The position numbers and the translations under genes are program-made. DNA of 40,992 bases from Candidatus Nealsoniibacteriota bacterium (GTDB lineage Bacteria > Patescibacteriota > Minisyncoccia > Minisyncoccales > PWPS01). A model generated the notes under the pieces. That model was not told where the DNA came from. It worked only from the letters and a program-made list of their open reading frames with translations, and searched no databases. The stretch covers positions 1-40,992 of the forward strand of contig PWJI01000050.1 of NCBI GenBank assembly GCA_003560095.1. Direction: 5' to 3'. Below, one piece after another: positions 1 through 9,331 of the stretch (positions within the stretch are counted from its first letter, which is position 1; each line of letters begins with the position of its first letter).

Positions 1-2
1 CC

Positions 3-152
3 AGAGGAGATGCCGGTAAAAAACACTGGATACAAGGAGCAGGTCTCGGACTTTACATCGCCCGTCAGTTTATTGAAATGCACGACGGAAAAGTTTGGGC
101 TGACTCACAAGGGAAAGGAAAAGGTTCTCAATTTTATGTGAAGATTCCGTAG
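3..152 (+). CDS. Sensor histidine kinase, C-terminal fragment (truncated by window edge)
   Basis: Frame 3 reads RGDAGKKHWIQGAGLGLYIARQFIEMHDGKVWADSQGKGKGSQFYVKIP*, with the GxGLGL G2-box of HATPase_c. Confidence 0.85.
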   Translation, partial: RGDAGKKHWIQGAGLGLYIARQFIEMHDGKVWADSQGKGKGSQFYVKIP

Positions 153-200
153 GTTAAAATTTTTATTTGTAAAGTTTTTGTTTTAATCTATGTGTTTGTA

Positions 201-224
201 ATTAAAGAGGAAGATTGTTATAAT
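201..224 (+). promoter_or_regulatory. Putative sigma70-type promoter of proS
   Basis: TTGTAA and TATAAT about 17 nt apart, upstream of the proS start; coordinates approximate. Confidence 0.45.
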
Positions 225-255
225 TTTAACGTTTTTAATAAATTAAATTTAAAAA

Positions 256-1503
256 ATGAAATTATCACGTTTATTTACCAAAACAAGCAAGTCTACAGTT
301 GGGGAGTCAAAAGCTAAAAGTCACGAGCTCTTGGTTCAAGCCGGATATATAAATCAAGAAATGGCTGGTGCTTATAGCTTGCTTCCTCTTGGAGATAGAG
401 TTCTAAAAAAAATAGAAAATATTATTCGTGAAGAAATGGATGCCATTGATAGTCAAGAGATTATTATGCCTGCAATTCACCCGCAAAGCAATTGGGAAAA
501 AACGGGAAGGTGGGATAGTGTAGATATTCTTTTTAAAGTGCCCAGTCGATGGGGAGATACCAAGTATGCATTAGCACCAACTCATGAGGAAATAGTTTTC
601 CCTTTGGTTAAAAGATTTCTTTTTTCTTACAAAGATCTTCCAATCAGTGTTTATCAAATTCAAAATAAATTTAGAGATGAGAAAAGAGCAAAATCAGGCA
701 TTATAAGAGGAAGGGAGTTTGGAATGAAAGATATGTATAGTTTTCACGAAACCAAAGAGGATCTCTCTGAGTATTACGAGAGAGCGAAAGAAGCTTATTT
801 GAAAGTATTTAAGCGATGTAAAATAGACGCTAAAGTTACTATAGCCTCAGGAGGGGATTTTACCAAAAAGCACTCCCATGAATTTATGGCAATATCAGAG
901 GCAGGTGAAGATATTATAATTGCTTGTGACTCTTGTACTTATGCTGAAAATACGGAAGTTAGCGAGCTAAAAAACGGAAGCGCTTGCCCGGAGTGTGGCA
1001 AAAAAATGAGAGAAGCTAAGGCAATTGAAATAGGTAATATATTTGACTTAGGAGACAAGTTCGGAAAAGATTTTCAAATGGAATACAACGATCGAGAGGG
1101 TGGCAAAAGAATACCTTTTTCCGGATGCTATGGAATAGGGACCACAAGGCTTATTGGCACGATTGTTGAGATTAGTAATGATGAAAAAGGAATAATATGG
1201 CCGGAAGAAGTTTCTCCTTTTGATGTACATCTTATAGCTCTTAACTCTGACAAAGAAAAGGTAAAAGATTTTGCAGAAAAAACCTATAATCAACTTAGTA
1301 GTGCCAACATATCTGTATTGTATGACGATAGAGAAGATGTCGGTGGAGGATTTAAATTTAAAGATGCTGATTTAATAGGTATAACAAGACAAGTTATTGT
1401 TAGTGAAAAATTATTGGAAAAGAATATGGTAGAACATAAAAAAAGAGGAGAGGAAGAGGCTAAAATTGAACCTATTGAGGAGCTTGTCAAAAAAATAAAA
1501 TAA
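256..1503 (+). CDS. proS: Prolyl-tRNA synthetase, short form with a small C4 zinc-ribbon-like insert instead of a full INS editing domain
   Basis: 415 aa class II synthetase motifs (LLPLGDRVLKKIENIIREEM, FRDEKRAKSGIIRGREFGMKDMYSFH, GCYGIGTTRLIGTIVE); C-terminal anticodon-binding domain. Confidence 0.95.
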   Translation: MKLSRLFTKTSKSTVGESKAKSHELLVQAGYINQEMAGAYSLLPLGDRVLKKIENIIREEMDAIDSQEIIMPAIHPQSNWEKTGRWDSVDILFKVPSRWGDTKYALAPTHEEIVFPLVKRFLFSYKDLPISVYQIQNKFRDEKRAKSGIIRGREFGMKDMYSFHETKEDLSEYYERAKEAYLKVFKRCKIDAKVTIASGGDFTKKHSHEFMAISEAGEDIIIACDSCTYAENTEVSELKNGSACPECGKKMREAKAIEIGNIFDLGDKFGKDFQMEYNDREGGKRIPFSGCYGIGTTRLIGTIVEISNDEKGIIWPEEVSPFDVHLIALNSDKEKVKDFAEKTYNQLSSANISVLYDDREDVGGGFKFKDADLIGITRQVIVSEKLLEKNMVEHKKRGEEEAKIEPIEELVKKIK

Positions 1504-1556
1504 CTCACAAAACATATTTTTCAAAGACAGGAGCTTTCTTTAGAGAAAAGCGCTTT

Positions 1557-1585
1557 TTGAAATATAAGCATTTAAGTGCTATAAT
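1557..1585 (+). promoter_or_regulatory. Putative sigma70-type promoter upstream of uvrB
   Basis: TTGAAA - 17 nt - TATAAT. Confidence 0.55.
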
Positions 1586-1645
1586 TTAAAAGTAATATAA
1601 CCTCCCCCTAAGGAGACAAAAAAAGGGGGTTTTAGTGTTGAAAAA

Positions 1646-3616
1646 ATGAAATTCAAGTTAAAGTCAAACTATAATCCGGCAGGAGATCAGCCAAAAGCAA
1701 TAAAGAGCTTAACGAAAGGAATAAGTAAAGGGTTTAAAAAACAAACCCTTCTTGGTATTACCGGATCCGGAAAGACTTATACTATTGCTAAAGCTATTGA
1801 AGAGCTACAAAGACCGGCTCTTATTATAAGCCACAACAAAACCCTTACCGCTCAGCTTTGTAACGAATTTCGTCATTATTTTCCGGAAAACTCCGTTCAT
1901 TACTTTGTTTCTTATTATGATTATTATCAGCCCGAGGCCTATATCAAGCAAACCGATACTTATATAAGAAAAGAGGCACTCATTAATGAAGAAATAGATA
2001 AGCTCCGTCACAAAACAACTACAGCGCTTTTAACCAGAAGAGATGTTATTGTAGTTGCCTCTGTCTCTTGCATTTATGACCTCGGATTACCTTCAGCTTA
2101 CAAAGAAAATATTTTTTTTCTAAGAAAAGGAGATAAGACAAGCAGAGAAGATCTTATAAAATCTTTAATAAATATGCATCTTAAAAGAACTCCTTCTGTG
2201 CTTGAAAGAGGAAGGTTTAGGGTGCAGGGTGATATACTTCAAATTGCTCCTGTAAACGAAGATGTTATTTATCAGGTAGAACTTTTTAATGGAAGAGTTG
2301 ATAAAATATTTTCTGTTGATCCGGTAAAGGGTTTTGTTGTTGGAGAAACACCTGAGATTGAAGAAATTACAATATCTCCTCCAAGACACTTTTTATCCAA
2401 AGAAGGAGGAATGGAAAATGCACTTAAAAAGATAGAAGAAGAACTTAAAGAAAGAATTAAATATTTTGAAAAAAACAATATGCCCCTTGAGGCGGAAAGA
2501 ATAGAGAAAATAACAAGGAACGATATAGCAAGAATGAGAGAAACAGGTTTTTGTCACGGAATAGAAAATTATTCTGCTGCTTTGTCCGGAAGAAAAGAAG
2601 GAGACTCTCCGTCCTCTCTTCTTGATTATTTTGAGAATGATTTTTTGACTGTAATAGACGAATCGCACATTACCATACCTCAAATTAGGGCGATGTATTA
2701 CGGAAACAAATCAAGAAAAGATTCTTTAATAAAAAACGGTTTTAGACTTCCTTCGGCTAAAGAAAATAGACCGTTAACGTACAATGAATTTAAAAATAAA
2801 ATAGGAGATGTTATTTATGTTTCTGCCACTCCCGCAGAGTATGAAAAAGAAAATAGTCAAAATATTGTAGAGCAAATTATAAGACCGACCGGACTTGTTG
2901 ATCCAAAGTTAACTATTTTGCCTTGCGAGGGGCAAGTGCAAAATCTTTTGAAAAAAATCAAAGAAAGAGCTTTAAGAAAAGAAAGAGTTCTTGCAACTAC
3001 GCTGACAAAAAAAATGGCGGAAGACCTAACAGAGTACTTAAAAGAGGAAGAGATAAAAGTTTCTTATTTACATAGTGACATTGATTCGTTAGATCGAATA
3101 AGAATTCTTACTTCTTTAAGAAAAGGAGATGTGGATGCTGTGATTGGAGTAAATCTTCTAAGAGAAGGCTTGGATCTTCCGGAAGTTTCTTTAGTGGCAA
3201 TACTCGATGCGGACAAAGAAGGATTTTTACGTAGCGAAACATCACTCATACAAACAATTGGAAGAGCAGCGCGTAATGTCAGAGGAGAGGTTTTAATTTA
3301 TGCCGACAAAATAACAGGATCAATAGAGCGTGCAGTAGAAGAGACTGAAAGGAGAAGAAGAATGCAAATGGAGTATAATAAAAAAAATAACATTACTCCA
3401 CAAACAATAAAGAAAAAGATTGATGATATTGTTCCGGCAAAAGAAGTTTTAGAAATAGAAGCAAAACCAATTTTAAAATCTGAAAAAGAGTTAAAAAAGT
3501 TTATTACCGAAAAAGAAAAAGAAATGAGAAAGGCTGCAAAGGATTTAAATTTTGAATTAGCCACTCTTATTAGAGACGAGATAAAAGAATTAAAAAAGAA
3601 AAATGAAAAAAAATAA
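1646..3616 (+). CDS. uvrB: Excinuclease ABC subunit B
   Basis: 656 aa; [12 protein letters not shown], beta-hairpin [59 protein letters not shown]. Confidence 0.98.
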   Translation: MKFKLKSNYNPAGDQPKAIKSLTKGISKGFKKQTLLGITGSGKTYTIAKAIEELQRPALIISHNKTLTAQLCNEFRHYFPENSVHYFVSYYDYYQPEAYIKQTDTYIRKEALINEEIDKLRHKTTTALLTRRDVIVVASVSCIYDLGLPSAYKENIFFLRKGDKTSREDLIKSLINMHLKRTPSVLERGRFRVQGDILQIAPVNEDVIYQVELFNGRVDKIFSVDPVKGFVVGETPEIEEITISPPRHFLSKEGGMENALKKIEEELKERIKYFEKNNMPLEAERIEKITRNDIARMRETGFCHGIENYSAALSGRKEGDSPSSLLDYFENDFLTVIDESHITIPQIRAMYYGNKSRKDSLIKNGFRLPSAKENRPLTYNEFKNKIGDVIYVSATPAEYEKENSQNIVEQIIRPTGLVDPKLTILPCEGQVQNLLKKIKERALRKERVLATTLTKKMAEDLTEYLKEEEIKVSYLHSDIDSLDRIRILTSLRKGDVDAVIGVNLLREGLDLPEVSLVAILDADKEGFLRSETSLIQTIGRAARNVRGEVLIYADKITGSIERAVEETERRRRMQMEYNKKNNITPQTIKKKIDDIVPAKEVLEIEAKPILKSEKELKKFITEKEKEMRKAAKDLNFELATLIRDEIKELKKKNEKK

Positions 3617-6122
3617 AAAAATTAAAGAAGAAATTGTGATTAGGGGGGCCAGAGAACATAATTTAAAAAATATAAATCTTGAAATTCCTCGCAATAAGAT
3701 GACTGTTTTTACCGGAATTTCCGGTTCCGGAAAGTCTTCTCTTGCTTTTGATACTATTTTTGCCGAAGGGCAAAGAAGATATGTGGAGTCTCTTTCTTCT
3801 TATGCAAGACAATTTTTAAGTAGAATGGATAAGCCTGAAATTGATGAGATAGAGGGACTTTCTCCTTCTGTATCTATTGATCAAAAAGCTCATTCTCATA
3901 ATCCAAGATCTACGGTTGCAACAGTAACAGAGGTTTATGATTTTTTACGTGTTCTTTTTGCACGTATTGGAAAACCACATTGTCCTAAGTGTGGGGATGA
4001 AATAAGTTCTCTTAGCACGGATCAAATAGTTGATATTATTTTAGAAAAAAAGGAAAAAGAAAAAATAATTATTCTTGCTCCGATAGTAAAAGGAAGAAAG
4101 GGGGAATATTATCAAATACTTTATAATCTTCTAAACGAAGGTTTTAAAAAAGCGAGAATTGACGGACAATTTTATTCACTTAGAGAAAGAATAGTGATGC
4201 CTCGCTACGAAAGACATGATATATCTGTTGTTATTGACGAGGTTCCGGTAGCCAGCACAGAAAAAGAATTAAAAGCAAGGCTTACCGAAGCGGTAGAAAC
4301 GGCCCTTAGAAAGGGAGGGGGCTTTTTGGAAGTTATTGCAAGCAAAAAAGAGCATCATTTTTCTGAAAAACTTTCTTGTCCAAAAGATAATTTTTCTTAT
4401 CCTGAAATTGAACCCAGACTTTTTTCATTTAATAGTCCTTACGGCGCTTGTTTTGACTGCAACGGCTTAGGGAGAGAAGATATTTATTCAGAAAAAACTT
4501 GCAAAACTTGCCAAGGAAAAAGACTTCGCGAAGAAGCGATGCATATTTTAATAAAAGGAAAAAGTATTCATGACGTAGTAGAGTTACCCGCAGTAAAGGC
4601 AGTTGATTTCTTTAAAGAACTAAAAGAAGAGTTAAATTCTTATGAAAAAGAGATAGCAGCCACTCCTTTAAGAGAAATTCAGGACAGGGCAGGATTTCTT
4701 TTAGATATAGGCTTGGGTTACTTAACATTTAATAGAGAGTCAAAAACACTTTCCGGTGGAGAGGCTCAGAGAATAAGACTTGCTTCACAAGTGGGAGCTA
4801 GGTTGGTAGGAACTCTTTATATATTAGACGAACCTACTATAGGACTGCACCAAGAAGATAATGCAAGACTTATAGGAACTCTTCATGAACTAAGAGACAT
4901 AGGAAATACTATTATTGTAGTAGAGCATGACGAGGAAACTATTTTTGCTTCAGATTATTTGGTTGATTTTGGTCCCGGAGCAGGAAGTATGGGAGGAAAT
5001 ATTGTTGCTTCAGGAAATATGCCGGAAATATTAGAAGATAAATCAAAAAAGTCGTTGACTCTCGATTATTTGCGCAAAGATAAAGAAATACCTTTACCTG
5101 CAAGATGGAGAAAAATAAAATCCTCTAATCCTTTTTTAAAAGTAAGAGGAGCGAAAGAGAATAATTTGAAAAACATAAATATTGACTTCCCTTTATCTCG
5201 TTTTATTGCTGTTACAGGAGTTTCCGGTTCAGGAAAAAGTACTCTTGTGCATGATATTTTGTATAAAAATATAGTAAACAAAATAAATAAATCCAATTTA
5301 AGAGCGGGCAAGTGCAATAAGATAAGTGGAATAGAGTATGTAAATAAAGTAATTAATATTAGTCAAGCACCTATTGGAAAAACGCCAAGATCAACACCGG
5401 TTACTTATGTGGGAGCGTTTACGGACATAAGAGAACTTTTCTCTTTTAGTAAAGAAGCAAAAGAACGGGGATGGACTCCGGGAAGATTTAGCTTTAATGT
5501 TTCGGGTGGACGTTGCGAGACATGCAAGGGTTATGGATATATTATGGTGGAGATGCACTTTCTGCCAACGGTATTTGTTAACTGTCATGTATGTAAGGGA
5601 AGAAGATATAATAGAGAGACATTAGAGGCAAAATATAGAGATAAAAATATCTTTGATATTTTAAGTATGACAGTTGATGAGGCATTAAATATTTTTCATG
5701 ATACTCCGTGGATTGAAAAAAAACTAAAAATACTTCAAGACGTAGGGCTTGGCTATCTTTCTTTGGGTCAATCTGCAACAACACTTTCCGGTGGAGAGGC
5801 TCAGAGAATAAAACTTTCTGCCGAACTTGCCAAGCCGGACACTCGTAATACTGTTTATATTCTTGATGAGCCCACCGTTGGCCTTCATTATGAGGATGTT
5901 AAAAAACTTATTTACGTTCTTCAAAGACTTGTAGATAGAGGAAATACGATTATTGTTATCGAGCACCATATGGATGTAATAAAAACAGCAGATTATGTTA
6001 TTGATCTTGGTCCGGGAGGAGGAGATGAAGGAGGAGAAATTATTGCCACAGGTAATCCAAAAGAAGTTTCAAGAAAGGGCCAAAGCTTTACGGGGAAATA
6101 TTTAAGAAAAGTAATTCCTTAA
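3603..6122 (+). CDS. uvrA: Excinuclease ABC subunit A (compact, 839 aa)
   Basis: Two ABC ATPase halves ([39 protein letters not shown]), LSGGEAQRI twice, zinc motifs; overlaps uvrB by 14 nt. Confidence 0.97.
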   Translation: MKKNKKIKEEIVIRGAREHNLKNINLEIPRNKMTVFTGISGSGKSSLAFDTIFAEGQRRYVESLSSYARQFLSRMDKPEIDEIEGLSPSVSIDQKAHSHNPRSTVATVTEVYDFLRVLFARIGKPHCPKCGDEISSLSTDQIVDIILEKKEKEKIIILAPIVKGRKGEYYQILYNLLNEGFKKARIDGQFYSLRERIVMPRYERHDISVVIDEVPVASTEKELKARLTEAVETALRKGGGFLEVIASKKEHHFSEKLSCPKDNFSYPEIEPRLFSFNSPYGACFDCNGLGREDIYSEKTCKTCQGKRLREEAMHILIKGKSIHDVVELPAVKAVDFFKELKEELNSYEKEIAATPLREIQDRAGFLLDIGLGYLTFNRESKTLSGGEAQRIRLASQVGARLVGTLYILDEPTIGLHQEDNARLIGTLHELRDIGNTIIVVEHDEETIFASDYLVDFGPGAGSMGGNIVASGNMPEILEDKSKKSLTLDYLRKDKEIPLPARWRKIKSSNPFLKVRGAKENNLKNINIDFPLSRFIAVTGVSGSGKSTLVHDILYKNIVNKINKSNLRAGKCNKISGIEYVNKVINISQAPIGKTPRSTPVTYVGAFTDIRELFSFSKEAKERGWTPGRFSFNVSGGRCETCKGYGYIMVEMHFLPTVFVNCHVCKGRRYNRETLEAKYRDKNIFDILSMTVDEALNIFHDTPWIEKKLKILQDVGLGYLSLGQSATTLSGGEAQRIKLSAELAKPDTRNTVYILDEPTVGLHYEDVKKLIYVLQRLVDRGNTIIVIEHHMDVIKTADYVIDLGPGGGDEGGEIIATGNPKEVSRKGQSFTGKYLRKVIP

Positions 6123-6136
6123 TTTTTAAGAAAATT

Positions 6137-7324
6137 ATGGATAGAGAAAAAATAAACAAAATTTCTGAAAATTCGGGGGTTTATCTTTTTAAAAATAAAA
6201 AGGGAAATATTATTTATGTTGGAAAAGCAGCTAATCTGAAAAGAAGAGTAGGAAGCTATGCTCGAGCAAAAGACGAAAAAAGTACTAAGATATGGAATTG
6301 TGCAGAAAGAATACAAACAATAGAAACAGAGACTGTAATCGAAGCCCTTATAAAAGAAGCAGAGCTGATAAAAAAACATAAGCCTTTCTTTAACATAAAA
6401 GAAAATGATGACAGAAGTTTTCTTTATGTGGTAATTACAAAAGAAGAGTATCCTCGTGTTTTATTAGAGAGGGGAAGGAGCATAAAAAGAGAAAACTACA
6501 GAAGTTTTTTTGGTCCTTTTGTTTATTCTTCAGAAATAAAAAATGCACTAAAAATTATAAGAAAAATATTTCCTTATTCTACTCATAAAAAAAACGAGAT
6601 AAATAAAAGTAAGCCTTGTTTTTACTATCAAATAAATCTTTGTCCGGGAAATTGTTTTAAAAAAATAGATAAAAAAGATTATTTAAAGACAATTAAAAAT
6701 ATAGAACTTTTCTTTAAAGGAGAAAAGAAAAGAATTATTTCCTCTCTTGAGAGAGAGATGAAAGAGCTTTCTAAAAAAACAGAGTATGAGAAAGCAGATG
6801 AGGTAAAAAACAAAATTCAAGCATTGAGGTTTATACAAGACACAGTACTTGTTTCTAAAAGAGATAATATTATCAAAGACGAAGAGCCAAGAGTAGAGGG
6901 TTATGATATATCAAATATCTCCGGAAGCTCTTCTGTAGGAGCAATGACTGTTTTTAAGAAAGGCATTCCTCAAAAAGAAGAGTATCGTCTTTTTGAGATA
7001 AAAGAATTTTCTAATCCCAATGATACAGGGATGATTAAAGAAGTAATTAGAAGAAGAATTAATAGAGAATGGGAATTTCCTGAGTTAATAGTAGTTGATG
7101 GAGGGAAAGGACAAATATCTTCCGTAAAGAAAATATTAAAAGAAAAAGGCTTAAAGATTCCTGTTGTTGGTGTGGTTAAGGGAAAAAGCAGAAAAGAAGA
7201 GAGGATTATCGGAAAAATAAATAAGCCAATAAAAGAAGAAACTATTTTAAGTGTGCAAAAAGAAGCTCATAGATTTGCAATAAACTATCATCGCAAAAAA
7301 AGAAGTAAAAATTTTTACAAATAA
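6137..7324 (+). CDS. uvrC: Excinuclease ABC subunit C, short form without C-terminal HhH region
   Basis: GIY-YIG N-terminus (GVYLFKNKKGNIIYVGKAANLKRRV), UVR motif, RNase H-like domain (VEGYDISNISG, VVDGGKGQ, EAHRFAINYHR); ends right after YHRKKRSK. Confidence 0.93.
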   Translation: MDREKINKISENSGVYLFKNKKGNIIYVGKAANLKRRVGSYARAKDEKSTKIWNCAERIQTIETETVIEALIKEAELIKKHKPFFNIKENDDRSFLYVVITKEEYPRVLLERGRSIKRENYRSFFGPFVYSSEIKNALKIIRKIFPYSTHKKNEINKSKPCFYYQINLCPGNCFKKIDKKDYLKTIKNIELFFKGEKKRIISSLEREMKELSKKTEYEKADEVKNKIQALRFIQDTVLVSKRDNIIKDEEPRVEGYDISNISGSSSVGAMTVFKKGIPQKEEYRLFEIKEFSNPNDTGMIKEVIRRRINREWEFPELIVVDGGKGQISSVKKILKEKGLKIPVVGVVKGKSRKEERIIGKINKPIKEETILSVQKEAHRFAINYHRKKRSKNFYK

Positions 7325-7328
7325 AAAT

Positions 7329-7874
7329 ATGAAAGAAAAATTTTCACATAAAAATAATTTAAAAATAATACCAATTGTAGTTGGTCCCTTGAAAACAAAT
7401 TGTTATCTTTTAGTTTCAGGAAAAGAGGGGATGGTTGTAGATCCCGGAGATGATGCCGAAAAAATAATACAGGAAATAGAAAAAGAGAGTGTTTCTATAA
7501 AATATATTTTTATTACGCACGGGCACTTTGATCATAATCTTGCAAAAGATAAATTACAAAGAGAAACAAAAGGACAGATATTGACCAATTTAAAAGATGG
7601 GCAAATTGTCTCTTTGGGAGAAAATGACTTTAGTATTCTTCACACTCCCGGACACACACAAGACTCTTTTTCTTTAAAGGGAGAAGGCTTTCTCATAAGT
7701 GGAGATGTTTTGTTTTTAAGAGGACACGGGAGAACAGATCTTCCCGGAGGCAATCAAGAAAAGATAGAAGAAACACTTGAGAAACTAAGAAAAAATATTG
7801 CAAAAGAAGCGGTTATATACCCGGGGCACGGCAATTGTTTTACGATGCAAGAGTGGGAAAACTCGTTTAGTTGA
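7329..7874 (+). CDS. MBL-fold metallohydrolase (glyoxalase II-like)
   Basis: THGHFDHN, HTPGHTQDS, SGDVLF, YPGHG motifs. Confidence 0.9.
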   Translation: MKEKFSHKNNLKIIPIVVGPLKTNCYLLVSGKEGMVVDPGDDAEKIIQEIEKESVSIKYIFITHGHFDHNLAKDKLQRETKGQILTNLKDGQIVSLGENDFSILHTPGHTQDSFSLKGEGFLISGDVLFLRGHGRTDLPGGNQEKIEETLEKLRKNIAKEAVIYPGHGNCFTMQEWENSFS

Positions 7875-7921
7875 AAAAATAGATTGGCTATGATAAAATA
7901 ACGGAGTATTTTTAAAGCTTG

Positions 7922-8007
7922 GGGTCGGTACCAAAGTGGTCAACTGGAGCAGGCTGTAAACCTGCTGGCGCAAGCCTTCGGGGGTTCGAGTCCCTCCCGG
8001 CCCACCA
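7922..8007 (+). tRNA. tRNA-Tyr (GTA), encoded CCA
   Basis: Acceptor GGGTCGG/CCGGCCC, GTA in the anticodon loop (CTGTAAAC), long variable arm, GGTTCGAGTCC T-arm, 3' A-CCA. Confidence 0.95.
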
Positions 8008-8132
8008 CTTCGCTCGTTCATTCCATTTACGAGCTACGCGGTGCGAGGCACTAAATAGTTAAAATTAAAAATTTTTGTTTTTATAAAAGAGCGAAGGGGT
8101 GTCCCGCGAAGCGTTAGTGGAGTGGGGTAGCT

Positions 8133-8372
8133 ATGTATTACGTTTATATTCTTAAATCCAAAAAAGATGAAACGTATTATGTTGGGATGACTTCTGATCT
8201 GAGAAGAAGACTTGGAGAGCATCGTAGAAAAGAGGTGAAATATACAAGAACAGAAGATATTTATAGCCTGGCTTGGTATGGTGCATTTAGAAGCAAAATA
8301 CTTGCCAGAAATTTTGAAAAATATCTTAAATCGAGTTCGGGATTTTCGTTTAGGAATAAAAGATTAGTCTAG
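8133..8372 (+). CDS. Stand-alone GIY-YIG domain protein
   Basis: MYYVYILKSKKDETYYVGMTSDLRRRLGEH; single-domain COG2827-like architecture. Confidence 0.88.
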   Translation: MYYVYILKSKKDETYYVGMTSDLRRRLGEHRRKEVKYTRTEDIYSLAWYGAFRSKILARNFEKYLKSSSGFSFRNKRLV

Positions 8373-8423
8373 TTTCTATACTATAAAGGTGTATTAAACA
8401 AGGTTGGTGTTATTTAAAGAAGT

Positions 8424-8495
8424 GCCGAGATAGCTCAGTGGCAGAGCATTCCCATGGTAAGGGAAAGGCCCCGGGTTCAAATCCCGGTCTCGGCT
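8424..8495 (+). tRNA. tRNA-Thr (GGT), no encoded CCA
   Basis: Acceptor GCCGAGA/TCTCGGC, anticodon loop ATGGTAA, T-arm GGTTCAAATCC. Confidence 0.95.
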
Positions 8496-8520
8496 CAGAA
8501 AAAATAAATGATAAAAAAAT

Positions 8521-8694
8521 ATGGCAACAAAAACAAAAAGACCATTTATAAAATTTGAATGTGAGGATTGCAAAAAAGCAAACTATCATGTTCAGGTTAC
8601 AAAAGGAAAAAATATAGAAAACGATAAAATGAAGCTCAAAAAGCACTGCAAGTGGTGCAAGAAACATACAGTGCATAAAATGAAACTTAAGTAA
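8521..8694 (+). CDS. rpmG: 50S ribosomal protein L33 (57 aa; absent from the supplied ORF track)
   Basis: Translation MATKTKRPFIKFECEDCKKANYHVQVTKGKNIENDKMKLKKHCKWCKKHTVHKMKLK*; two CxxC motifs. Confidence 0.88.
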   Translation: MATKTKRPFIKFECEDCKKANYHVQVTKGKNIENDKMKLKKHCKWCKKHTVHKMKLK

Positions 8695-8751
8695 AACAGT
8701 TCATTATAATTTTGAGTCTAGAGAATATATTTTCCCGAAAAAACGGGATAC

Positions 8752-8828
8752 GGGGGCGTAGCTCTAATTGGCAGAGCGGGGGTTTCCAAAACCCTAGGTT
8801 GTAGGTTCGAATCCTGCCGCCCCTGCCA
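8752..8828 (+). tRNA. tRNA-Trp (CCA anticodon), encoded 3' CCA
   Basis: Acceptor GGGGGCG/CGCCCCT, anticodon loop TTCCAAA, T-arm GGTTCGAATCC, 3' G-CCA. Confidence 0.94.
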
Positions 8829-8909
8829 TGTCATTCGCGAATGACATGGCCTGCCACGTCGTTCTCGAACGACGTGACTTGCCCACATTGTTTGTGAGCG
8901 ATATAGTAG
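8822..8909 (+). repeat. Two to three imperfect, roughly 28-30 nt palindromic tandem units, each starting with the tRNA 3'-end sequence CCTGCCA or a degenerate form
   Basis: Perfect 24-nt palindrome CCATGTCATTCG/CGAATGACATGG (8826-8849); CACGTCGTTC-TC-GAACGACGTG (8855-8876); degenerate third unit TGCCCACATTGTTTGTGAGCGAT. Confidence 0.85.
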
Positions 8910-8930
8910 GTCGTGTTGTTCGAAAAATTT

Positions 8931-9206
8931 ATGTGGTATTTCTACGTTCTAAAAAGCAGTAAGAAGAATTGGTTTTACAGAGGATCGACAGGAGATCTAA
9001 AGAATAGAATTAAAGAGCACAATAACGGAGAAATAACTTCCTCAAGGCCTTATATTCCCTTAAGCCTAGTTTATTATGAAGCCTATATTTCTGAAATGGC
9101 CGCACGTGAAAGAGAGAAATCTGTAAAGAATAGCGGATCAGTTTGGACGCCTCTCAAAAGAAGAATAGAAAACAGTTTGTCATGTCGTTCTCGAGCGACA
9201 CGATAA
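8931..9206 (+). CDS. Stand-alone GIY-YIG domain protein (ORF extends to a GTG at 8913; ATG at 8931 preferred)
   Basis: MWYFYVLKSSKKNWFYRGSTGDLKNRIKEHNNGEITSSRPYIPLSLVYYEAY; C-terminal codons run into a palindrome. Confidence 0.85.
   Translation: MWYFYVLKSSKKNWFYRGSTGDLKNRIKEHNNGEITSSRPYIPLSLVYYEAYISEMAAREREKSVKNSGSVWTPLKRRIENSLSCRSRATR
9183..9200 (+). repeat. Palindrome TGTCGTTC-TC-GAGCGACA related to those at 8826-8876
   Basis: GTCGTTCTCGARCGAC core shared with the copy at 8858-8873. Confidence 0.8.
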
Positions 9207-9249
9207 ATCGTTTTGTTCATAAATAGTTTAATTGTAATAGTTGAATTCA

Positions 9250-9279
9250 AGAAAAACTCGAGGATTTCCTCGGGTTTTT
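9250..9279 (+). terminator. Intrinsic terminator
   Basis: AAAACTCGAGG-ATTT-CCTCGGGTTTTT stem-loop plus T-run. Confidence 0.75.
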
Positions 9280-9331
9280 GTTTTGTGGTATAGTTACATC
9301 ATCTAATTATTATTTATTGGTATTTAATCTG

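Noticed and set aside
1048-1293. Minus-strand ORF opposite proS, and many similar short antisense ORFs in the ORF track
   Set aside because: No recognisable domains; they lie opposite confidently identified genes and reflect AT-rich composition and codon bias.
7860-7874. Alternative genetic code with TGA recoded as Gly, as in some CPR lineages
   Set aside because: TGA is used as a sensible stop (e.g. the MBL hydrolase ends AGT TGA) and conserved Gly positions in identified proteins use GGN codons.
7785-8021. Minus-strand ORF MNERSGGPGGTRTPEGLRQQVYSLLQLTTLVPTPSF over tRNA-Tyr
   Set aside because: Antisense reading through a tRNA gene (a classic mis-annotation pattern); no coding evidence.
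8410-8676. Minus-strand ORF containing SEPRPGFEPGAFPLPWECSATELS
   Set aside because: Antisense translation of tRNA-Thr and rpmG; a well-known spurious ORF type.
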